Positions 24,233-51,400 of a stretch of DNA of 64,000 nt are shown here, in pieces. The translations under genes were made by a program, and so were the position numbers. Source of the stretch: Pachyseris speciosa. Taxonomy: Eukaryota > Cnidaria > Anthozoa > Scleractinia > Pachyseridae. Every line of letters begins with the position of its first letter. Position 1 is the first letter of the stretch. The stretch is taken from contig JAEMWC010000239.1 of the NCBI GenBank assembly GCA_016490735.1, positions 231,001 to 295,000 on the forward strand, written 5' to 3'. The notes under the pieces are model-generated. The model saw nothing but the letters and a program-made list of their open reading frames with translations, did no database searches and was not told the DNA's origin.

Positions 24233-24592
24233 GGGAGCTTAAGCAACGAGGACGACAACGAGAACGTCACAAAACAATAGGCTTAATGAGCAAAAACAAT
24301 GACTCTGAACGTGCGTTTTACATTTTGGTACATTTCTTTGCCGTCCTCTGCAAAACAACAACGTGAAACGGCCAAATTCTATGCTTTCTCGAGAACGTGA
24401 ACGCATGACGCCAAGTTTTTCTTTTTATTCCCTAACTTTGACGTCGTTCATAGCAATTTAGTCCCTGGACAGTTCGCCAGTATTTTTTAAGTTCAGCAAT
24501 TTGGAATAATCGCAAAAGAGTTATAAAAATGAGAAGTTATATTTCGAAATAACTTTTTCGTTACCGTCGTCGTCGTCGTTGCTTAAGCTCCC
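24233..24592. mobile_element. TA-flanked MITE with GGGAGCTTAAGCAACGA ends
   Basis: Inverted ends GGGAGCTTAAGCAACGA… (left) and its complement (right), each next to TA (24,231-24,232 and 24,593-24,594). The equivalent place beside the DTC pseudogene (~9,173) reads straight through without the element, giving an empty site. Length is 360 bp, non-coding, with a TA target as in Tc1/mariner-type elements. Confidence 0.85.
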
Positions 24593-24676
24593 TATTACTC
24601 GAAGAACAAGCATAACTGTGCGTACACCTATCCCCATGGAGAACGTTGGTGGCGCCGCACAGAAGGGTTTCTCTGA

Positions 24677-41233
<16,557 letters not shown>

Positions 41234-41572
41234 TAAACACTGCGCGCCTGGATTTTCTCAGAATTCGAAATTAAACCGGAAATGACACAACCTTTTCCGG
41301 GAATCCCCAAATGTGTTCGTGCGAAACGCCAATGTCTTAAATTCTCTTCCTTACACAGTTTGGTATTAAAGTGACTAATAAACTACCATTTTTGATTAAT
41401 TCATTGAAAGAAGCCGTCACATAACGAAAATCCAAACAAACCGGAAGAACAAAGTCTAATTTGGCTCCAGTCTCACTCGTTTCTTTTTCTCGGAAGAAAA
41501 ATAAGCCAGTAGTCCGTAGTTTTCTCTCGCTTTCTACGTTCCAACGCAAGTTTGAGGAACATTTCGACCACA
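41234..41572. promoter_or_regulatory. shared divergent promoter of genes A and B with immune-type motif cluster
   Basis: The 339 bp between the two start codons. Matches seen: TTCTCAGAA at 41,255-41,263 (STAT/GAS, TTCNNNGAA); CCGGAA at 41,276-41,281 and 41,441-41,446 (ETS cores); GGGAATCCCC at 41,299-41,308 (kappaB, GGGRNYYYCC); GTTTCTTTTTC at 41,479-41,489 (complement of the IRF/ISRE pattern GAAANNGAAAC). No clear TATA box. Transcription starts are not known. Function is inferred from motifs only. Confidence 0.7.
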
Positions 41573-42429
41573 ATGGCGAGTGTTTTGGACCGAATCCTGT
41601 CGCATGGGCCTAAAACAAAGAATCTTACTGAAGAACAAGCAGCAAGGAGTGTAGTGGTGACGAATATTCCACCAGACACTATACCCGAAAATATTGTTAT
41701 TTATTTTCAGCGGAAGAAGAATGGCGGAGGAGATATCTACCATGTACATATTCCCGAAGAAGGAACGGCTGTCATCACTTTTGATAGCCGTGAAGGTTTG
41801 TCAGCGAACTTGTAGCTCCCTTATTTTTGTCATTTACTCTGTGGCCGTATGTTACTGAGGAATATTTCACTATCACATTTAGGATTCTCGCACTACCTTA
41901 CTTCCGGCTTCGGTGTGTTCGGTTTCAAATTAATCTAAAATGCCTAAAATAAACCTTCCAGAATCTCAGCGGCCCAACTTGTAGTGGCTAATGTATACCT
42001 ACCTATTCAAAAACATTGACCAGAAGCAGCTTTCATGACTATAATGCAGTCACACCACACTAAAACACTCCAGATCCGATTCCATGGGATTGTCTTGAGT
42101 CGTGTTGTGTTTCTGAATGGCGTCCTACTGACAGCTCTCTCTCGCCAACAAACTTTGAATTGGTTTCTGAAATGAATTAAAGAGGTTTTTAACAAGGGAG
42201 TTGCGTTTAACTATCTTAAACGACAGGCTATGCTAGGGGCACGAGTGATTTCACTCTTGGCTGAGATCTTTTGCGCGCCAAAGCCGTTGAGTGTGTATAC
42301 AAGATCAATCTTTAAATGTTTTCTGTTCTCATTCCTCACGTAGTCGCGGAAAAAGTCCTGAAGGTTCCTCACGAGTTCGCAGGATCAGCACTGAACCTTC
42401 ACCCTCTCCTTCCAAAAGAACTCCCTGAG
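41573..42429 (+). CDS. gene B exons 1 and 2: RRM-like domain
   Basis: Exon 1 (41,573-41,795) starts at the first true ATG (MASVLDRIL) and encodes SVVVTNIPPDTIPENIVIYF, QRKKNGGGDI and TAVITFDSRE. Exon 2 (42,344-42,429, 86 nt) follows a CACGTAG acceptor and encodes VAEKVLKVPHEFAGSALNLH…, ending phase 0 before GTATTG. The layout is the same as gene A's first two exons. Confidence 0.85.
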
Positions 42430-45400
42430 GTATTGTAACACATGTAAAGAATAATGTTTTAAAGGAAAGTCAGGTATATCTGCGACGTCATGTTACATTG
42501 CTAATTCATTTTCATTAAAACCGTTGTTTTTAATAGCTACTTTGAAAAGAGATGAATTTTAAGAACCACAAAGCGATTGCCTAACACACTGCTCTCATAA
42601 TATTGATATTTAAATGTTAACCGTTCGGCAGGATGGAGGCAGGGTGATCGATTAGAGCGCTGGACTTGCAAGGTTCAAGTCCCGCTAGACCACGCTTTGT
42701 TTTATACATTTACTCCACCCCACTTTGTGTGCTACAAATGCTGCCGAGGGTAAATAACGGTCATTCATTTTTTTATTATTATTTTTATCAAAGAAAAATG
42801 GTCATCCTTCTTGGTGTCACGCTCGTTCTTAACTCTCCAAGATGTGTTCTTCAATAATCAATATTTTCTAACCGTAATATTAGTAGACTTAAGTCACAAG
42901 AAAATACATGCTGCTGGATGGAACACATAACTCAATGCTTTACATAGAAGACTTGAGAGACGAACCATTCATGTCACTTACGTTCTACCTGAAAATTGGA
43001 AAAAGGAATAGCACACGGGAAGTCTTCTGATCGGCACTGTTTGCTTCCTTTGTACCTGGCGTAGCTTCTATTCTTGTTATTCATTGAGATGAAGTAATGG
43101 AGGTTGCAATGCTTTGAGTGCTTGTTTTACCTTTTGAAAGTACAAATTGACAAGTATTATCTCAGATACAAAAGCACAAAAGGCAGTCATAGTGTTTCAA
43201 CGTAGTAGTATTATAATTTCAGGGTTTTCCCTTACGGACAAATGGGCTGAAAACGAAAAAGCGACGCAAACAGCAAGGAGTCCGCGTCCTCTCGGACGCA
43301 CGTGTTTTACGATGGTAGCGTTCTAAAAATTAGTCTACAACTGAGTAAATCTGTGAAAAATCCCTTTTGAAAATAAAACAAGGAACTGAATCCTCGTTTT
43401 GTTTTCTGACTCCTTCGTTTAACTCTTTCCCTACCGGTCCATTTGATCGCCTTTTTTGCAATTTTCGGAGGGTAGGAGGTCAAATCGACCTGGCTACTCC
43501 ATATAAGGGGTTACTACGGCGATTTCGCTGGTTCACAACAACGAAGGCTCTATCTTTGTTGTCACGCTTGTTACGCTAGCTGTCGTTTATTTCTAAACGA
43601 ACACTGCAGCTACAATTCGTTGCTTATTTGATTTATAACTGTGTTTTTTGAGCCATTTTCCACCTCAGAAGCCCCCTGTCTAGCATCATATAGCTGAGTT
43701 GATGGTTAGACGCAATCTTTTGAAAGAAAACAGAAGTGAGAAGCACGAACACGAAGTGTACCACACAGAGCAGGCCCGTAGGAGGGGGGATTCGAGGGTT
43801 CGAACGAACCCCCCTTGAGGCCCAAGATTTTTTTTTTAATTAATTAATTTATTTATTTATTTTTTGCTGTTGCCGACCTAACCGAGCGCCGACTCTTGGA
43901 TTGTCAGGATTGAGCTTGCGCTAGCCTATTCAAAATAAAGTATTTGTTACTTTCACTGTTATGTTTTCGGTTTTGGGAGCCATCGTGGTCAAAACGCTGC
44001 CGCATAGGACGCTTTGTGACTGCTGTCTAACTATATAACAAACTAGAAAGCCCAGGAGCCCACGAAAAAAAAAAATGAAAAAACACGAAAAACACAGCGA
44101 GGTCCGAATCGGCCCAGGCAAATTAAGACAAATTCGCCCCCGCTAGATATGATTACTACCGTTTGCAAGCTTGCGTGAAGCGTGACGAAATAACTTTGTT
44201 TTGAAAAGTTATAACTTAGTCGTTTAGGGGTCAAAACGTATTACTTATACAGGTGAAACTTGTGCCCGAGCCAGACAAAACTTTTAGGTTCCCGTGTGAA
44301 ACTTAAAGTTTTAAACATCAAACTCGCTAAATCAATAAAAAACCGCGAGAAATCCACTGAATGTGTTAAAAAAATATTTAATTTTATCTAAATTAGGGAA
44401 CTTTGAAGTCAAAACTCAGATAATCGACTGGAAATTTTAATTTTACCGTTGAATAATGCACTAGCTTTTTGTATAGTAGGGAATTAAGGGACTTACAATA
44501 CTAGAGTGATCCCAACTGACGTTTGATTAAAAGCGCTTTTTCTTCCCTACCCCCACCCTAAGCTAAACGTTTTTCGTCAGACAAATGGATACGAATCCCC
44601 TTGAAATACCCCAGCTTCGGGCCTCCAGAGTATTCGAGTGAAAAAACTCAAATCAAAAAAGTACAAACAAAACAAAACACAGTAATAAGAACGATATTTT
44701 TTGCCACTACTCATGGAAAGAACACTGAAAGTGCTTTTCCCTTTATGAACCTATTAGATATCCTATCAGTTAATTCTATCTTTAAGTTGCAAGCACTTAA
44801 ATTTGCACATCGTTGACATAGCAAAGCACTACCAAACATCTTTGAAAACTATTTTCAGTATGCTACTGATATTCATAGTTATAATACCAGATATGCCACT
44901 AATAAAAATTTTTATAAGGTGTGCACAAGAACCAACATTGGAAAACAATCAGTATCTTCAATTGTAGTTGACCTTTGGCAAGATCTTCCAACTAGCTTGA
45001 AAAATCTTAACACTTTTACCTTTCCTGGCAAATTAAAAGAATTTCTTCTTAAAACTCAATCCAGTAAGTAAAATCATGTCAACGGCTGCCTATATATGTG
45101 CTTATTGTTTCGTCCTAGTTTTTAAATGTGTGTCTCTGTTGTTGTTTCTGTGTTGTTCTTATCGTATCTGCTACAATTTGTTTAATTAACTTTCCTTAGC
45201 TAGGGGCTAACTAGAAAACTTAAGTTTATTTAGCCCCTAGACACCTTTAAATGGTAATGGTTTAGCTTTTTTTTTACCCTTTTTACAGATCTAAATTCCT
45301 TTAAAAAATGTAATGCTAATTGTAAGAAAAGGTGTAAATAATAAAGATTGTTGTTGTTGTTGTTGTTGTTGTTGAGTGTTGGCAATTCATGGAGTGAACT

Positions 45401-48400
45401 TCTGTCTTTAGTCGTTTTGTGAGTGGATTCCAGGACCTGACATGGCAATTTCTTCGAGTTTTGACTTGTAAATAACGCAATCGGTGCAATATCTTGTCAG
45501 CAGGACCGGGTGGCTCGACACGGTTCTAAAAAATTTCTGAAATGGAAATTGGCGGACTTTCACTCGCCCGGTATACAAGAGTTTCCAATAATTCCTTTGG
45601 GTCACAAACGCGAAAATAACAGACCTGTGGGAGCAACCGAAATCAAACGCCTTATCCACGCCGTGCTAAAGAAGTGAGCAGGAAATTGTGGAACAGATGG
45701 TACGACGTGGAGTCGAAGTTTGCTGGCAATGTAGACTTTTAGCTTTCAGAGGAATTTTTGTCCTAAAATTTTCAAGGCAAAGTTACGTATTTTACGGTGT
45801 TGTCCGGGGGCGTGTTTGGTTTTGCAACAGAATGAAAGGTCATATTCATTGGAAATTAGGAGATTTGGCCAGTTTAGAGGGTGATTAAGTCTAAACAACT
45901 GATTATTACGCAATAATAATGGTTCATTTCAAACATAGTCCGGAATTTGAGAAAGTTGTGGGTTTTAAAGGCAGGGTGCAAAAATGCACCATATTTGGCA
46001 AACCTGTTGGAAAAGACTTAACACCCAAAGCAGCCGTATTCACTTCTTTGAATGGTTGTCAACATTGCTTTTTCGATGTTTTCGAATGGGGAGTCATTTT
46101 TGGCATTTGCAGAGGCTTGGGAACTAACTGTGCTTCACCATGAGGCACTCTGGGGACTGAGACCGACTGTGAAAATGTTGGCGGCTCCTGCTAAGAAAAA
46201 GAGATGCTTTCTGTCTGCTTGGGTGCACGAATTTACCCGCAATCATGGTTGAAAGAAGATGATAAAAACTGTTGTTGCTTATCAATATTTCTTATGCTAC
46301 TGTATCAGTCAATTCCAAAATTGCCCATCCCACCTTCCCCCCGGGCAGACACCCGGGCATTTGACTCTTGAAAAATTTTGATCAAATGCCCCGCCTTGTT
46401 TCCAGTTTAGACGGTCAAATGCCCCACTGTCAGGGCCTCAAAAAGAGCAAGTCAAGTGTAAATCTATAGCAAATCACTCGTTGCATGAAGCATTTTGGCA
46501 CGCTCCCCGCTCATAATTAATATTATTATAAAATCGCTTACCTTTTTCAAACCAAATCCGAAAATTGTGCACCAAAACTCTTTTCCGATCTCTTTTGTTG
46601 GTACTCCAAGCTTTCAATGAAGGCATATCAACTGTATATTTAGTAAACAACGGAAAACCTACACGGAATCTTGAAGTGAAGGGAGCGAAGCGGCTCCTGT
46701 GGTGAATGAATGAATATTTGCGTGCGAAACCCTTTAGCTGGCGACCGCCGACCAATGTTTAGCCGATAGTCAAATGCCCCACCGTGCGGGACAAATTTCG
46801 GATCAAATACCCGGGGTATGCCCGGGGAGGGGGGGGGATGGGCGCTTTTGGAATTGACTGATACATAATGGTTTCATATCCTTCTATTTTTTTACAACAA
46901 CCCGCCGAAATCGTTTCAGATATGAAATCTGTCTTGGCCAAATGTGTTGAAGATAACCTGATAATCATAAAGGAACTAAACTAAATGACTCTCGCACACC
47001 TTTTATTGGATTGATGCTTGGTGAAAGATTACATTCTTCTCCTGGAATGTAAGACAATACTAACTGTGGGACCCTACTTTTTCACCTGGGACCCGCAACC
47101 TTAGGTTAAAGGAGTCTTGGGGACTCCCAAAGGAAATTTTGAGAGAAAACGGTACCCGCCTCACTCCCAGGCATCTCTTTACACCATTTACGTCTTCTGG
47201 TCCACATGTACGTAAATAGCTCTTCGCTATTAACAAATGATTTTGGGATCGTTTAAAATAGAATTCTCTTTCTTTGTTTTGTTTTTTCCTCGGGATAATT
47301 TCCTGTGATGTTGAACTTTGGATTCCATTCTATATTCTTCAATTTTAACTTTTTGTCTTCCAAATTTTTCTTGGCCTTGTGGCTTTTTTTATGGTTGCTG
47401 GTTGATACAGAACAACGTAGAAGTCCCTTCGATTCATTTTATACAAATCAATATTTAACGAAGAGACAAATGATAGGATGTAGTTTCTTCTCTAAATCTG
47501 TTCCTTGTGGCAAGAGATCAAGATTTTAGAACTCCTGAGATGCATAGGAAGTGCCGAGACAAATAGGTGATTCATACAAAAGGATTTTGTGAAGAATGTT
47601 TTTTTTTTCTTGTATTTGTCTTTAAGACGATGGAATTTCGCATTCCTTAAACATGGACTCGTAATTGCTGGGGACAAGAAAACTGAGCCCCCCACCCCTA
47701 CTTCATATCAGTCTTGAATAAATCAGATGGACCTTCATCAGTTGCTATAATTATTCAGATCTAGGCTCATTAGTCTAAATAAAGCGGTTCGAGTGTTCCC
47801 CTTATCATTATATATATAAAATATATATCCTGGAAAGACCGATCAGCTGACCATACAATCAGCTGATATCAACTGGTGTCCAGCAATCTAATTACAGATC
47901 ACATCAACTCAAGTCAAGTCAAATGTTGGTTTTTTGGGCGACGGAATAACCGACGTACCCGGAGAAAAACCTCTCGGAGCAGAGTAGAGAACCAACAAAC
48001 CCAGCTCATGTATGACGCCGAGTCCGGGAATCGAACCCGGGACACATTCGTGGAAGGCGAGCGCTCACACTGCAACCCTGTTTGCCATGCAGTGATGAAG
48101 TCAATGAATTTATCGAGCTCTTTAACTGCATTGTATTGTTAATTAGTTAAGCTCTTTAAAAGACGTTTCGTATCATAGGCCAGGTGGCTGATGTTATGCG
48201 ACGTTTCGGAGACCAGTAAATTCCTGTATTATTTCTTTGTACCACTACCTCCAGTGCCAAGATCTCTGCTCCCAATTTAAAGAGATTTGGGGAGAATGGG
48301 GAAGCCTTGCCTAGCTACTCTTGATAATATAACGAACAGCTTTAGCTGGTTGCATAGCCATTTTGTTCGGTATTGGCTTAAAACACCTGTAGGCATTGTT

Positions 48401-51400
48401 TAATACTCATTACAAGAATAAATAAATCTAAAGATTTCTGACTGAAATGTTGCACCACGGTATGCAGGTATGCATAGCTTTTCAAAACCTTTTCTACTCC
48501 TGATTATATTCCGGGTCCTGTGTCTGGCCAAAGTTCGTCTGATTCTGACAGATTGAACTGGTACAACGGAGTTCCATGTTATTCTTTTTCTCTTTTTTGT
48601 AGGTTTTTCAAAACGTGGAAGCGCGCGCTAAATTGGATATGTTCCACATGTCTCCTCAAAAACATCAGAGAATACTCGACGTTCTAAAGGAAAACACTGA
48701 TGTGGCGTGCCGCCGCAAAGGTTCCGAGTTTTACATTCTGTCTGGAACATTCAGCCAGATTAAAACTGCACACAAACTTCTACAGCACCTCATTAAGACG
48801 AAAGGAGCGAATAAGGTTGTTCAGTATGGCAATGGTAATAAAGTAGAGATCCAGGAAGACTCTGCCCATGGCTTTGGTAAAATAGCCTGTGAATCATCCA
48901 GCATTCCAGAACCCAACAGTTTTGAAGTCCAGCCGCAGTTCATGAAATTACTGAAACAGGTGTACAAGAGTAATCTGCAAGATATAGAAGGAGAATTTGG
49001 TGTGAATATCGTTTGGGAGGAAAACGCTTCTCAAGTATGCATTCACCCCAGACAAATTGTCAAATTGCCAGACGAATTGTCAAACCTTTATCAAGGTGGT
49101 TGTGACGCATTCATTGACCTTTATCAGGGATTTCATCCGAACATTAGACGAGAGGTAGTTAGGCTTCCTGATGAAACCAATGAATCAGTTATTCGTGATG
49201 CGATCAACTTTGTCCAAACTGAAAATCTTGCGATCATTGAGAAAGTGGAAGATAGCTTGGTTGTATATGCGGAGAAAGATGACATTAGCAGCTCCGTACG
49301 GGCGTTGAAGCAAACGCTGAGCTTAAACAAATTCAGTGCCAGCCGAAACACTACACGCGGTGAAGGAAACAAGAGTCGTGGTCCTCGTGAGTATAACGAA
49401 GCACAACAGCAAGGTCTCTTCCCTTTTCCGCAGCGTTTAAACCAAGTTTTGAAGAATGGAGTAAGCCTTTCATTATACCAGGGCGACATAACTGATGAGC
49501 AAGTGGATGCCATTGTCAATGCCGCTAACGAATGGCTTCGACATGGAGCTGGAGTAGCAGATGCCATAGTGCGCAAAGGAGGTCGGCAGATACAAGATGA
49601 GTCTGATTGGTTAACAGGCAAGAATGGGCCAGTCGATGTTGGTGAGGCCGTTTTCACAAGCGGTGGTAATCTTTCATGTCGCTACGTGATACATACAGTT
49701 GGTCCCAGGTGGAGGTTACATGGGAGAGAGAAAAGTATATCCCTCCTCCGTCGAGCTTGCCTGGAAAGCCTCCGTGTTGCAGCTCAATTAGAGCTTTCTT
49801 CGATTGCCTTTACAGCTATCAGCTCTGGTATTTTTGGAATGCCGAAAGAAATTTGTGCTCAAGTCATGTTCGAAGCGATGGAAGAATTTAGCACGATTCA
49901 AGACGTTGAATTCAGCACCATTCGTGATGTTCGCGTTGTCATCATCGATGAATCAACGATCAGTGTTTTCCATGAAGAGTTTGTCAAACGCTTCTGTTCT
50001 CAGGTGGCTCCCTCCGAAACAGTGACCAGGCCGGGAGGTCAACCTGCTGAGGAAAGAGAAACATCCACGCCCGCAGAGTCGAAAAAAGATCTAATCAAGC
50101 GCAGTGGAGGGGATTCAGATGATACAGAGGATAAAACAAATAGCGAGGATCTCGCACCATTAGAGGGACAATCAAAGAACACTGGATTGTTTGAGTCACC
50201 AAGCAGGAAAACTGGCCAAGACGAGGAGAGCACAAATCAAGGTGTTATTGGGGATAGTGGCTGGTATGAGACCCCTTCCAACCAAGGTATAGAAAATGCA
50301 AAGACCAAAGATGTCAATCTGCTCTTCAGTGACAAGACACCAAAAGATGGCGGAACTAATGAAGCAGTGACGAACAAAGATCCAGCTCACACTGAAAGTT
50401 CAGAGAGCAATACCAAAAGACCTGCTACTAGGTCTACTGGTAGAGGAAGAGGTACCACCCTTGCCGTCAGATTTCCCGGAAAAGAAAATTCATCCTCATT
50501 TGAAAGGACCTATTTGCAAGAACAAAGTGTTCACACTGTGAGGGGAAGAGGTGTCCTATCCAAAATCACCACTACCGCCACTTCACCTCCTGGTCTTGTT
50601 GTTACAGAAGAGGGAGTGTATTTGGCAAAACATCTCGTCAATCATGAGGGAGGTGACAAGGAGACTGACTCAGTGTCAGTTGAAAACAAAAGAGTGTCAG
50701 AGAAAATGCAATCCGATGGCCCCTCTCTAAAGGAGGGCAGCGGATCTCAGGCATCTGAGTGTGGAAAAGATAATGCCAAATCCATCATGGGAGCCCCAAC
50801 GGAGAAGGAAATATCAGGTCAGTCACTTTTTGATAGTAGTAACGCTTCAACCAACAGTTTGCCGTCTAGAGAAAAGATCAATGAAAACCCTGACTCATCC
50901 AATAAAGAACCAGTTGAGGGATATGAAGGTAATGAAAATTTGAAGCAATCGACTGTTAAGGCGAGCCATGTCAAGGCGAGTGGTGAACGGTCGCAGAAGG
51001 ATCAGGAGACCATTGGCAAGGAAGTTAAAGAAGTACCAGGCCCTAAGACCGACGCAGTATGTGAGGGAACAATGGCATCAAATTTATCAGCTTCTCAAAC
51101 CACAGAAAAAGGATTGCAGACAAAGACCGAAGGGCCAGATCAAAAGAAGTCAGTTGCCGGCGCCCCCCATTTATCGTCTGATTTCCAAGCTTCGCCACGA
51201 AGCGTTGATGAAATAACTGAAGACGCAGCCAATGAGACGACAGAGACGCTGAGTCAAGGTTCCGAGTTAGGTAAATCTCCTTGTTTCATATATCTTTACA
51301 TCATAACGAAATTGCGGTGTTTCTCAACTGACAATCTTTGCTGCATCTGCTGTTCTCTCCCTGGTGCAATTTCATTTTTAAAGAGAAAGGTTTCATATTT

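Larger units (their letters stand above)
42430..48602. other. gene B intron 2 (6.2 kb), repeat-filled
   Basis: No coding exon was found and phases need none (phase 0 to phase 0). It holds SINEs, two R1 repeat copies, a CR1-like LINE tail and a MITE, listed separately. Confidence 0.7.

Noticed and set aside
47995..48085. Functional tRNA gene
   Set aside because: A and B boxes are present but no paired acceptor stem, and the sequence continues into a SINE body shared with 60,652-60,873.
49133..49657. 174-codon minus-strand frame opposite gene B
   Set aside because: Antisense shadow of the KH/Macro exon, which has clear domain motifs on the plus strand.
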